The notes beneath the pieces are model-generated. The model had not been told where the DNA came from and did no database searches. It saw nothing but the letters and a program-made list of their open reading frames with translations. From Methylobacter sp. (GTDB lineage Bacteria; Pseudomonadota; Gammaproteobacteria; Methylococcales; Methylomonadaceae): a stretch of DNA of 33,086 nucleotides. This document shows positions 24,823 through 33,024 of the stretch, one piece after another. The translations under genes were made by a program, and so were the position numbers. The stretch lies in assembly GCA_030699385.1 (NCBI GenBank), contig JAUYMY010000016.1, positions 1-33,086 on the forward strand, in the 5' to 3' direction. How positions within the stretch are numbered: the stretch's first letter is position 1; each line of letters begins with the position of its first letter.

Positions 24823-25486
24823 TGTTTTTTACCTCCTGAATGCAATCCATAATAACTTTAAGTGCCGACACGCCATTTTCAGCCCAGGCATCCGCTTGCA
24901 CCACTTTATATAACTCAGGGTCGTAGCGAAACGGCGCACCGCCGACAACCAGCTTGATTTTATGTTCCAGACCTTGTTCTTTAAGCAGGCGGCGTACTTT
25001 AATCGCGCCGTTTTCGCCACGCGCGGTATGCACCATCATCGCCGATACGCCAATCACTTGCGCATTATGTGCCAACGCTTCGCTGACGAACCTTTCAGCC
25101 GGGACATTTACGCCCAAATCAATCACTTCAATCATTTGCGCTTTAAGACAGCCAATCACAATGCGTTTGCCTAGCGTATGTAAATCGCCCACGGCAGAAC
25201 CTATGACCACATGGCCGATAATTTCCGGTGGCGACTGAAACAACTCGAGCATTTTTTCGGTGACATTGGCCGCAATTTGCGAGGTCATAAAATGCTGGGC
25301 AAGATTGGTGTCGAAACCTTCGCTGAGCGCCTTAACCATCAGGTCAAGCCCTGGAATCACCACCTTGAACACAATGTCCTCGGGACTGACACCTTGCGCG
25401 ACCGCATCCGAGACGATTTGCAAGGCACGCGTCCTATCGGTGTCTAAAACAGCCTCATTGTAGGCTTTGATAACATCATCCAACAC
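24803..25486 (-). CDS. Corrinoid (cobalamin-binding) methyl-carrier protein, MtbC/MttC-like
   Basis: 227 residues. N-terminal helical cap domain (about 1-85, PF02607 type) and B12-binding Rossmann domain (about 90-215). The base-off signature D-x-H-x-x-G is present as GDLHTLGK with D101, H103, G106; S148 region VIGVSAMMVHT and VVGGAPF (about 180-186) complete the cobalamin pocket. It carries the methyl group between two methyltransferases. The frame starts at GTG, supported by AGGAG six bases upstream. It overlaps the UroD-like gene by 20 bases and lies 163 bases after the RACo-like gene with a repeat copy in the gap. Confidence 0.93.
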   Translation of the reverse strand: MLDDVIKAYNEAVLDTDRTRALQIVSDAVAQGVSPEDIVFKVVIPGLDLMVKALSEGFDTNLAQHFMTSQIAANVTEKMLELFQSPPEIIGHVVIGSAVGDLHTLGKRIVIGCLKAQMIEVIDLGVNVPAERFVSEALAHNAQVIGVSAMMVHTARGENGAIKVRRLLKEQGLEHKIKLVVGGAPFRYDPELYKVVQADAWAENGVSALKVIMDCIQEVKNNDHEHG

Positions 25487-25521
25487 GTGAAGCTCCTTAA
25501 AATGAAAAAATCGGTTTAATT

Positions 25522-25652
25522 CTAAGGCGATTTTCGAGAAATAACATCCCTTGAAGATTAAAAAATAAAGTCCACGAAAAGCACGAAAGCCACGAAATTT
25601 TCGTGTTTTTCGTGGACAATTTTTGGTCTGTCTTTTTCAGGAAATCGCTTAA
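25522..25652 (+). repeat. MITE-like palindromic repeat, copy C
   Basis: 131 bases with the same ends as copies A and B and a central palindrome at 25570-25617. Its stem differs from copies A and B at several positions (AAAAGC for CTTAGC) with matching changes on the other arm (GTTTTT for GCTAAG), so pairing is kept. Its right end supplies the stop codon of the RACo-like gene at 25649. Confidence 0.85.
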
Positions 25653-27244
25653 GTTTGCATTGCTTGGAGATAAAGATTTTCCACAAACAGGTTTTCAAAC
25701 GCACTGTCTTCGCCCATGTTATAGAGTTCAGCAACAGCCAGCACCGCCGCTACAAGGCGCTCGGCTTCTGCTGAAAGCAATAATTCTTCGCAACCTGCCA
25801 GCGCACTATTAGCCTCAAGCTGTACCTTTTCAACCGGCACTGGCGGTAATAAACCTATTGCTTGTGCGTTGCTGACATCGAGCAAGCCGCCAAATGCGCC
25901 GCAGGCATAAACCCGATCCAAATCTGAAACCGCTAGCTCGGCTTGCTCGCAAAGCCAGCAAACGCCTGCGCCAATCGAGGCTTTGGCGCGTTGGAAAACA
26001 TCAATGTCAGCCGCTTTTAACACAATCCGCCCACCGCTTTCGGATAGGACAAAACCCTCGTTAGCCCGCTCCGGATAGCGTCCTAATTTATCCAGCTTGC
26101 CTTGATGCCGCAGCCACGCCACCGCATCGACCAAGCCTGAGCCGCACAAGCCTTTGGCTTTGGCCTTGCCTAAAACACCGAGTTTAAAAGTTTGGTCATG
26201 GCCGGAGCTTAAACGATAAATTGCGCCCGCTTCGGCCGACATGCCGCAACTGATACCGCAGCCTTCAAAAGCCGGGCCGCCTGCTGTAGCGGTCAGCCTT
26301 AACCTTTTACCGTCCCACAAAGCCATTTCTGAATTGGTGCCAAAATCAATCAACAACGAACCGGCAGGTTGTTCCGTCAAGCGCGTAGCGATAATGCCGG
26401 CCAACAGATCCGAGCCGATGAATCCGCCCAGCGGCGTAATAAATCGAATCCGCGCTTGCTCGGATAATGCCCATGCCTTGTTCAATAAAGCCGGATCATC
26501 CGGCTGTATAGAAAAACATTGCGTCCAATAGTCAGGGTTCAGTAACAACGCGGTATTTTTACCGGAGAGCAAACTCATCATCGCGGTATTGCCGACGATC
26601 ACCACTTCGCCTATATCATGCAAATTGATTTCTAGTGCCGAGGCCATATCACGCAGCGCTTCAGCAATCGCAGTCGTAGCCAGTACGGCAATGGCGTCTG
26701 CAACTTGCCCGGAGCGCGCAGCCTCGGTTAATCGGCTAAGAATATCAGCGCCATAACTCGCCTGCGGGTTAATGCCGATGCGTCCGGCCAACCGTTTTCC
26801 AGCACGCACATCCCACAAGGTCAAACGAATATGGGTCGTGCCTAAATCAACCGCCACTCCATAGCGCATCACATTGGGCCGCAGCGCCGGCGGTTGCCTT
26901 ATAAAGCTGTATTCATCATCGCGCAACGCCCGCCAATGCTGGGCTGGTGCCAGCGTTTTAATGCTGATATGCAAAGGAATCTGCGGCGTAATTTGGCAAG
27001 CCAGACGCCAACCGGCGTTTAACCGTGCAGGGGAAAGCCTTCGTTTTTCACCTGACGTAACCGGAATCGTGGCGCTTTCTTGAACTCGAACCTGACATTG
27101 CCCGCACACGGCATTGCCGGCACAAGCAGAGCGCAAGCCCAAACCACCGGCGATTAAAATGTCGCGCAAGGTGGCGCCGGGCTGGAACGGCAGTTGAAAT
27201 TCGCCTTGTGGGCTTAGGGCGGTGATAAAGGGTAAAGCGTCCAT
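25649..27244 (-). CDS. RACo-like corrinoid activator: ferredoxin domain plus ASKHA ATPase (DUF4445)
   Basis: 531 residues. The N-terminal ferredoxin-like domain has C41, C47, C50 and C83 (SACAGNAVCGQCQVR; CQITP), the plant-type [2Fe-2S] pattern. The main part is an actin-like (ASKHA) domain: GVAVDLGTTHIRLTLWDV (about 129-146), LLIDFGTNSEMALWDG, TAGGPAFEGCGISCGMSAEA, LCGSGLVDAVAWL and YACGAFGGLLDVSNAQAIGL. RACo proteins use ATP to drive reduction of inactive Co(II) corrinoid protein to Co(I). It is shorter than many RACo proteins (about 600-650) because the linker between domains is small. The ATG overlaps the uvrA stop by one base (TAATG). The last codon before the stop abuts the repeat, so the end may be trimmed. 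High confidence from neighbours. Confidence 0.9.
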   Translation of the reverse strand: MDALPFITALSPQGEFQLPFQPGATLRDILIAGGLGLRSACAGNAVCGQCQVRVQESATIPVTSGEKRRLSPARLNAGWRLACQITPQIPLHISIKTLAPAQHWRALRDDEYSFIRQPPALRPNVMRYGVAVDLGTTHIRLTLWDVRAGKRLAGRIGINPQASYGADILSRLTEAARSGQVADAIAVLATTAIAEALRDMASALEINLHDIGEVVIVGNTAMMSLLSGKNTALLLNPDYWTQCFSIQPDDPALLNKAWALSEQARIRFITPLGGFIGSDLLAGIIATRLTEQPAGSLLIDFGTNSEMALWDGKRLRLTATAGGPAFEGCGISCGMSAEAGAIYRLSSGHDQTFKLGVLGKAKAKGLCGSGLVDAVAWLRHQGKLDKLGRYPERANEGFVLSESGGRIVLKAADIDVFQRAKASIGAGVCWLCEQAELAVSDLDRVYACGAFGGLLDVSNAQAIGLLPPVPVEKVQLEANSALAGCEELLLSAEAERLVAAVLAVAELYNMGEDSAFENLFVENLYLQAMQT

Positions 27245-30072
27245 TAGAGCGGCTCAAAAAAACGCTGCAAATACATCCCGGTATGCGAAGCCTTATTTTC
27301 GGAAACCTGTTTCGGCGTACCTTCTGCCACCAGTGTGCCGCCGCCGTCGCCGCCTTCCGGGCCCATGTCGATAATCCAGTCGGCGGTTTTAATCACATCC
27401 AGATTATGCTCGATGACGATGACAGTGTTGCCGTGGTCGCGCAACGTGTGCAGCACATTCAGCAATTGCTTGATGTCATGGAAGTGCAAGCCGGTAGTCG
27501 GTTCATCCAATATATACAGCGTCTTGCCGGTGTCGCGTTTGGACAATTCCTTGGCGAGTTTGACCCGTTGCGCTTCGCCGCCGGACAGCGTGGTCGCGTT
27601 TTGCCCCAGCGTGATATAGCTCAAGCCGACTTCGACCAAGGTCTGTAATTTGCGCGCCAAGGTCGGCACCGGGCTGAAAAATGCGGCGGCATCTTCGACG
27701 GTCATGTCCAGCACTTCGTTGATGGCTTTGCCTTTGTAGCGTATTTCCAGCGTTTCGCGGTTATAACGTTTACCGGCGCAGTTGTCGCAATGGACGAAAA
27801 TATCCGGCAAAAAGTGCATTTCGACTTTAATCACGCCATCGCCTTTGCAGGCTTCGCAGCGGCCGCCCTTGACATTAAAGCTGAAGCGGCCGGGCGTATA
27901 ACCGCGTGAACGCGCTTCCGGCGTCGCTGAAAATAATTCGCGTATCGTCGTGAACAAGCCGGTGTAAGTGGCCGGATTCGAGCGCGGTGTGCGGCCAATC
28001 GGGCTTTGGTCTATATCGACGACTTTATCGAAATGTTCCAGCCCTTCAATCGCATCGCAAGGCGCGGGAATGACGCCGGCGCGGTTGATGAGACGCGCCG
28101 CATGGCAATATAAAGTATCGTTAATCAGCGTCGATTTGCCGGAACCGGACACGCCGGTCACGCAGGTCAGCAAGCCGATAGGGAATTTAATATCGACATT
28201 TTTCAGGTTGTTGCCGTGGGCATTACGGATGACGATTTGCTTGTCTTTATTGACCGGCGTCAGTTTTTCCGGCATGGCGATGCCGATTTTTCCTGATAAA
28301 TATTGACCGGTTAACGAGTCCTTATTGTTAAGAATGTCGTCCAATGTGCCTTGGGCGATGATGCGCCCGCCATGCACACCGGCACCGGGGCCGATGTCGA
28401 CGATGTGCTGCGCCGAACGGATGGCATCTTCATCATGCTCGACCACGATCACGGTATTGCCCAAATCGCGCAGGCGGAACAAGGTGTTTAACAGGCGCTG
28501 GTTGTCGCGCTGATGCAGTCCAATCGACGGCTCATCGAGCACATACATCACGCCGACCAGACCCGCGCCGATTTGGCTGGCAAGGCGTATACGCTGGGCT
28601 TCGCCGCCGGACAGCGTGTCCGCACTACGATCCAGCGTCAAATAATCGAGACCTACATTGACCAAAAATTCCAGCCGCTCCTGGATTTCCTTGACGATTT
28701 TTACCGCCACTTCGCCGCGTTTGCCGGTCAGTTGAAGCTGGGCAAAAAAGTCCAGCGCTTTGCGGATAGGGAAACGGGTCAAATGGTGTAGCGGCAAATC
28801 ATCGACAAACACGTTTCTGGCCGAAACATTCAGCCTTGCGCCCTCACAAACATTACAGGTTTTTTGCGACAGATATTTGGCCAGCTCATCGCGCACCATC
28901 GGAGAATCGGTTTCGTGATAACGCCGCTCCATATTGGCGATAATGCCTTCAAAAGGATGGCGTTTCTTTTTGGCGGAACCGTTGCCGGTGATGAATTTGA
29001 ATTCAATTTCTTCATGGTCGCTGCCGTACAGGATAATGTCCTGATGGATTTTGGACAGCTCCGAAAACGGCGCTTCCGGGTCGAAGTTATAGTGTTTGGC
29101 CAGCGCACAAATGATTTGGTAATAATAAGCGTTGCGCCTATCCCAGCCGCGAATCGCGCCACCGGCAAGGCTGATGTCGGGATTATGGATAATCAGCTCG
29201 GGATCAAAATGCTGGCGCACGCCCAAGCCGTCGCAACTATGACAGGCGCCTTTGGGATTATTGAACGAGAAAATGCGCGGTTCCAGTTCGGACAGCGAGT
29301 AGCCGCAATGCGGGCAGGCGTAGCGTTCGGAAAACAGCAGTTCGGTGAAATCGCCGTCGTCAATACAAGCGGCAATGGCGATGCCGTCGGCGATACGCAA
29401 AGCGGTCTCAAACGATTCGGCCAGCCTTAAGGCGATGTCGTCGCGGATTTTAAAGCGGTCGACGATGACCTCGATGGTATGTTTCTTTTTTAAGTCCAGC
29501 AGCGGCGGCTCGTCCAGATCGTAAACCGTGCCGTCGATGCGGGCGCGGATAAAACCCTGTGCGCGTAAATCATCGAGCAATTGTATATGTTCACCTTTAC
29601 GCTCGTTAATCACCGGCGCCAGCAGCATCCAGCGCTGATCTTGCGGCTGCGACAAGACATGATCAACCATTTGACAGATAGTTTGCGCTTCCAGCGACAC
29701 GCCATGTTCGGGGCAGCGCGGCGTACCGGCGCGGGCATAGAGCAGGCGCAAATAATCGTAGATTTCGGTGATGGTGCCGACGGTGGAACGCGGGTTGTGC
29801 GAAGTGGATTTTTGCTCGATGGAAATGGCGGGCGACAAGCCTTCGATATGGTCGACATCGGGCTTTTCCATGATAGCCAAAAACTGCCGGGCATAAGTGG
29901 ACAGCGATTCCACATAGCGGCGCTGGCCTTCGGCATAAATCGTGTCAAAAGCCAGCGAGGATTTGCCCGAACCGGACAGCCCGGTGATCACGATGAGTTT
30001 GTCTCTGGGCAAATCAAGGTCTATATTTTTCAGGTTATGCGTTCTGGCGCCACGAATGCTGATTGTATCCAT
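27244..30072 (-). CDS. uvrA: UvrA, excinuclease ABC subunit A
   Basis: 942 residues, normal for UvrA. Two ABC ATPase halves: Walker [15 protein letters not shown] (about 31-44) and [14 protein letters not shown] (about 640-653), signature [14 protein letters not shown] and [14 protein letters not shown]. Zinc-finger cysteines CPHC...CHSC (about 253-283) and CEAC...CDNC (about 738-770), with the last the DNA-damage-sensing finger. It recognises bulky lesions in nucleotide excision repair. I saw no LexA box (CTG-N10-CAG) in the 85 bases before the start, so SOS control is not evident here. The stop overlaps the ATG of the RACo-like gene by one base, which ties a housekeeping repair gene to the corrinoid module. 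Confidence 0.98.
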   Translation of the reverse strand: MDTISIRGARTHNLKNIDLDLPRDKLIVITGLSGSGKSSLAFDTIYAEGQRRYVESLSTYARQFLAIMEKPDVDHIEGLSPAISIEQKSTSHNPRSTVGTITEIYDYLRLLYARAGTPRCPEHGVSLEAQTICQMVDHVLSQPQDQRWMLLAPVINERKGEHIQLLDDLRAQGFIRARIDGTVYDLDEPPLLDLKKKHTIEVIVDRFKIRDDIALRLAESFETALRIADGIAIAACIDDGDFTELLFSERYACPHCGYSLSELEPRIFSFNNPKGACHSCDGLGVRQHFDPELIIHNPDISLAGGAIRGWDRRNAYYYQIICALAKHYNFDPEAPFSELSKIHQDIILYGSDHEEIEFKFITGNGSAKKKRHPFEGIIANMERRYHETDSPMVRDELAKYLSQKTCNVCEGARLNVSARNVFVDDLPLHHLTRFPIRKALDFFAQLQLTGKRGEVAVKIVKEIQERLEFLVNVGLDYLTLDRSADTLSGGEAQRIRLASQIGAGLVGVMYVLDEPSIGLHQRDNQRLLNTLFRLRDLGNTVIVVEHDEDAIRSAQHIVDIGPGAGVHGGRIIAQGTLDDILNNKDSLTGQYLSGKIGIAMPEKLTPVNKDKQIVIRNAHGNNLKNVDIKFPIGLLTCVTGVSGSGKSTLINDTLYCHAARLINRAGVIPAPCDAIEGLEHFDKVVDIDQSPIGRTPRSNPATYTGLFTTIRELFSATPEARSRGYTPGRFSFNVKGGRCEACKGDGVIKVEMHFLPDIFVHCDNCAGKRYNRETLEIRYKGKAINEVLDMTVEDAAAFFSPVPTLARKLQTLVEVGLSYITLGQNATTLSGGEAQRVKLAKELSKRDTGKTLYILDEPTTGLHFHDIKQLLNVLHTLRDHGNTVIVIEHNLDVIKTADWIIDMGPEGGDGGGTLVAEGTPKQVSENKASHTGMYLQRFFEPL

Positions 30073-30157
30073 TAAATAATTCCGGCAATTTAAATAACTT
30101 TATAATATACGAGCAAAGCCGGATGAACACAAACGGCACTCACTCAGGTTTTAAATA

Positions 30158-30484
30158 ATGATCAACACATTAAATTCATTTGTTTTTAAATATATTCGCT
30201 TCGTCGAAATGGTCGGTGTGCTGATGCGCATTTTCAGCTTTTCCCTGGTCAGTTGGATGGGCTCGGAAAGTCCGTTTTTGTTTGTATGGGCCTTTAATAC
30301 CGCCGATGCGGTGATACTTTCCTGGTGTTCGATACTCAAAAAAGACAGCGCCTATACTTTGCTGAACGTATTTTGGATTATGGTCGGCGTCGTCGGCATG
30401 ATTAGGGCCAGTCAAATTTCAGCCATTGCTGTTAAATCGGTCGCAGAACAGTTTTTAGTGCAGATCACAGCGCTGTTTACTTAA
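30158..30484 (+). CDS. Small membrane protein, function unknown
   Basis: 108 residues with about three hydrophobic segments (roughly 17-35, 39-58, 66-84: LVSWMGSESPFLFVWAFNTA, TLLNVFWIMVGVVGMIR). The C-terminal NVFWIMVGVVGMIRAS recalls small CBU_0592-type membrane proteins, but I am not sure. No Cys motif or catalytic feature. It is divergent from uvrA (85-base gap) and stands before the YajR-type transporter with a 201-base gap. A weak ribosome-binding site (CAGG) precedes the ATG by about ten bases. Confidence 0.6.
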   Translation: MINTLNSFVFKYIRFVEMVGVLMRIFSFSLVSWMGSESPFLFVWAFNTADAVILSWCSILKKDSAYTLLNVFWIMVGVVGMIRASQISAIAVKSVAEQFLVQITALFT

Positions 30485-30518
30485 TCAGCGGAAATGAACG
30501 AATCCGACAAATAAAGCT

Positions 30519-30527
30519 TGTTATAAT
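30519..30527 (+). promoter_or_regulatory. Extended -10 promoter candidate upstream of the YajR-type gene
   Basis: TGTTATAAT is an exact extended -10 (TGn-TATAAT); no good -35 is seen, as is usual with extended -10 promoters. Transcription from near 30534 would place the 41-base dyad at 30584-30624 in the mRNA leader, 150 bases before the coding start. Confidence 0.4.
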
Positions 30528-30583
30528 GCACACATTAAAATAATGAGATAAACCACTGGCTTAGTCAGGCAATTAGGTGATTC

Positions 30584-30624
30584 CTCATTAATCGCAGGTA
30601 ACATTGTTACCTGTAGATAATGAG
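30584..30624 (+). promoter_or_regulatory. 41-bp interrupted palindrome before the YajR-type gene
   Basis: Nested arms CTCATTA (30584-30590) with TAATGAG (30618-30624), and CAGGTAAC (30595-30602) with GTTACCTG (30606-30613), around ATT, with symmetric four-base bulges between. It may be an operator for a regulator of the transporter or, if transcribed, a leader hairpin. No U-tract follows, so it is not a standard terminator. Confidence 0.55.
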
Positions 30625-30685
30625 ACGTTACGGTAATTTACGTTTATTTTCTTAATCATTCTGGTTCAACAAGGAGAAGCTCGTT

Positions 30686-32077
30686 TTGACAACAATGCAG
30701 GACATTACAAGCCCGATGACGCCATCGGAAAAACGCGCCACTATGGCTTTAGCCGGGACTTATGCTTTGCGTATGCTGGGGCTGTTCATGATTTTGCCGG
30801 TGCTGTCGTTATTTGCCGAACAGCTCGAAGGCTCAACGCCTGCGCTGATTGGTCTGGCGATGAGCATTTACGGCTTGCCCCAGGTTTTATTGCAAATCCC
30901 TTTCGGCTTGTTATCCGATCGTTTTGGCCGCAAAAAAATGATTATCATCGGCTTGCTGCTGTTCTTGGTCGGTAGCGTGATTGCGGCCTTATCAACGACC
31001 ATTTACGGCATTCTGGTGGGGCGAGCCTTTCAGGGCGCCGGAGCAGTTTCAGCGGTCATCATGGCCTTGGTGGCCGATTTGACGCAGGAAGTTCACCGCA
31101 CCAAAGCCATGGCGCTGATTGGCATCAGCATCGGTGCATCATTTGGCGTCGGCATTATCGCGGGGCCGGTTATTTCAGGCTTCGGCGGCGTGCAGAGCGT
31201 TTTTTGGGTTACCGCCTTGCTCACCGCGCTGGCTATCCTAATGATTATTTATATTGTGCCCGATCCGCAACAATCAAAATTGCACCGGGATGCCGAAGTC
31301 GTGCCCGAGGACATGCTGCAGGTGCTGAAAAATCCGGATTTATTGCGGCTGAATTACGGCATTTTTACCCTGCATCTGATTTTAATGGCTATCTTTGTCG
31401 TGGTGCCTTCATTAATGCGTAATGCAGGCTTGTTGGCCGGTCATGAATGGCAGGTTTATTTGCCGGTTTTCGTCATTTCAATGGCGTTTGCGGTGCCGTT
31501 CGTCATTGTGGCTGAAAAGAAACGCAAAATGAAACAGGTGTTTATCGGCGCCATCGCCGTGGTGATGCTGGCTGAATTGGGTTTATCGGCTGTTCATGAA
31601 AACTTAATCGGCATTATCGGCTTTTTGTGGCTGTTTTTTTGCGGCTTTAACCTGCTCGAAGCCACCTTGCCGTCGTTAATATCGAAAACCGCACCCGCTG
31701 ATTTAAAAGGCACGGCGATGGGCGCGTATTCAAGTTCGCAATTTATGGGCCTGTTTATGGGCGGCTTGGTTGGCGGCTGGTTTAACGGCAAATTCGGCGT
31801 GACAGCGGTGTTTTTATTTTGCGCCGTTGCCGCATTTAGCTGGTTGCTGCTGTCGTTATCGATGAAACCGCCGCGTTACGTAGCCAATTTGCTGATCTCG
31901 CTGGAACAGCTTAGCGAGTCGCAAGCCCAGGCGTTTGTGGCCGACATGCTGAAAATAGTTGGCGTGGTAGAAATTACACCGCATTACCAAGAGGCGGTGG
32001 CTTATCTTAAAGTGGATAATCAGCAGTTGGATAGGGAGCAATTGCAGCGCTTGATTAACCAATATGCCGGTTTGTAA
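30686..32077 (+). CDS. MFS transporter of the YajR type with C-terminal YAM domain
   Basis: 463 residues with 12 hydrophobic segments (about 20-390) and a hydrophilic tail (about 400-463) with the beta-alpha-beta pattern of the YAM domain (LSESQAQAFVADMLKIVGVV, EAVAYLKVDNQQLD) known from E. coli YajR. MFS motif A is GLLSDRFGRKK (about 76-86). AAGGAG lies nine bases before the TTG at 30686 and 18 bases before the ATG at 30695, so the TTG start is favoured. It is probably a proton-coupled exporter; substrate unknown. ssb follows by 25 bases, and this gene order is often seen in gammaproteobacteria, suggesting co-transcription. Confidence 0.93.
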   Translation: MTTMQDITSPMTPSEKRATMALAGTYALRMLGLFMILPVLSLFAEQLEGSTPALIGLAMSIYGLPQVLLQIPFGLLSDRFGRKKMIIIGLLLFLVGSVIAALSTTIYGILVGRAFQGAGAVSAVIMALVADLTQEVHRTKAMALIGISIGASFGVGIIAGPVISGFGGVQSVFWVTALLTALAILMIIYIVPDPQQSKLHRDAEVVPEDMLQVLKNPDLLRLNYGIFTLHLILMAIFVVVPSLMRNAGLLAGHEWQVYLPVFVISMAFAVPFVIVAEKKRKMKQVFIGAIAVVMLAELGLSAVHENLIGIIGFLWLFFCGFNLLEATLPSLISKTAPADLKGTAMGAYSSSQFMGLFMGGLVGGWFNGKFGVTAVFLFCAVAAFSWLLLSLSMKPPRYVANLLISLEQLSESQAQAFVADMLKIVGVVEITPHYQEAVAYLKVDNQQLDREQLQRLINQYAGL

Positions 32078-32102
32078 ATGAATTTAATGAGGGGAAAAAC
32101 TG

Positions 32103-32591
32103 ATGCTTAATAAAGTCATGTTAATAGGAAATCTAGGTGCCGACCCGGAAGTGCGTTACATGCCCAGCGGCGGCGCTGTCACCACAGTTCGTCTGGCAAC
32201 CTCAAGGCGCTGGAAAGATAAGCAAACCAATGAACGCAAAGAAGAAACCGAATGGCATAGGGTGGTGTTTTTTAACCGTTTAGCCGAAATTGCCGGGGAA
32301 TATTTGAAAAAAGGCAGTCAGATTTATGTTGAAGGCCGTATTCGCACTCAAAAATGGCAGGGCCAAGATGGTCAAGACCGCTACACCACTGAGGTTGTTG
32401 CCTCAGAGATGCAAATGCTCGGTAGCCGCAGCGGCGGCACAGCAAATTTTAGCGACGAGCAGCCGCAGGAGTTTCATTCAGGCGCGTCAAACAAATCGGC
32501 CAGTCCATCTTCGCCAGCGCAAAGCAGTCCCGCCGCCATGCCGCCAGCGCCATCCAATTATGATGATTTTGATGACGATATTCCGTTTTAA
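32103..32591 (+). CDS. ssb: Single-stranded DNA-binding protein SSB
   Basis: 162 residues. OB-fold 1-105 ([57 protein letters not shown]), a flexible Gly/Ser/Pro/Gln/Ala-rich linker, and the acidic tip DDFDDDIPF that recruits replication and repair partners. Standard length. GAGGGG precedes the ATG at normal spacing. A good terminator follows at 32628. It is co-oriented with the YajR-type gene; uvrA lies divergently 2 kb upstream. Confidence 0.98.
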   Translation: MLNKVMLIGNLGADPEVRYMPSGGAVTTVRLATSRRWKDKQTNERKEETEWHRVVFFNRLAEIAGEYLKKGSQIYVEGRIRTQKWQGQDGQDRYTTEVVASEMQMLGSRSGGTANFSDEQPQEFHSGASNKSASPSSPAQSSPAAMPPAPSNYDDFDDDIPF

Positions 32592-32627
32592 AATACATCG
32601 AGTATTGATTATGTAATGTTTTAAACT

Positions 32628-32655
32628 AAGCCTCTGTTATACGAGGCTTTTTTTT
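32628..32655 (+). terminator. Rho-independent terminator after ssb
   Basis: AAGCCTC (32628-32634) and GAGGCTT (32643-32649) form a 7-bp stem with an 8-base loop, followed by a run of T. It is 36 bases past the ssb stop. Confidence 0.9.
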
Positions 32656-32663
32656 ATTTTAAA

Positions 32664-32712
32664 TAGACATCTTTCCTAAATAGAGTCATATCGTAGGTTA
32701 ACAATAGCCGCC
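32664..32712. repeat. 49-bp dispersed repeat, copy 2
   Basis: Differs from the copy at 13880-13928 at two positions (G for A at 32697, C for T near 32710). It starts nine bases after the terminator of ssb, so both copies lie just past the 3' end of a + strand gene. Confidence 0.8.
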
Positions 32713-32817
32713 ATTGCTAACGCCTTATTATTGGCTTTGTCCGAAGCGTGACGGGGTTTGTAACCTCGTCACTCACGTTTTCGTTTTAAATTTTGAACGT
32801 TTTCGTTTTAAATTTTG

Positions 32818-32892
32818 AACCACAGAGACACAGAGGCACAGAGAAAAAAATCTTAAATCTCTGTGTCTCTGTGTCTCTGTGTCTCTGTGGTT
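32818..32892. repeat. Inverted repeat of TCTCTGTG units
   Basis: AACCACAGAGACACAGAGGC (from 32818) pairs with the right arm ending in CTCTGTGGTT (32892); the right arm has four TCTCTGTG units in tandem, one more than the left. Slippage during replication is the simplest source. Confidence 0.7.
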
Positions 32893-33024
32893 AGCTGTTG
32901 TTTATCATCATTCCCACGCTCCAGCGTATCATCGTTCCCACGCTCCAGAGACTGTGAAAGTATTATCGCACGCCATACTTTATAATATGCACATCACCCG
33001 GTAACCGCCAGCGAACAAACCATC

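Larger units (their letters stand above)
32656..33024. repeat. Repeat-dense stretch without genes
   Basis: Holds the 49-base repeat (32664-32712), a 22-base unit in tandem (32776-32797, 32798-32819), a 75-base inverted repeat built on TCTCTGTG (32818-32892) and a 22-base repeat with one mismatch (32903-32924, 32927-32948) with the TTCCCACGCTCCAG core. The last 75 bases lead into a transposase start. No other coding frame is seen. Confidence 0.75.

Noticed and set aside
30073..30157. LexA (SOS) box before uvrA
   Set aside because: No CTG-N10-CAG pattern was found in this gap.
32776..32948. CRISPR array
   Set aside because: Units are adjacent or two bases apart, with no unique spacers and no cas genes.
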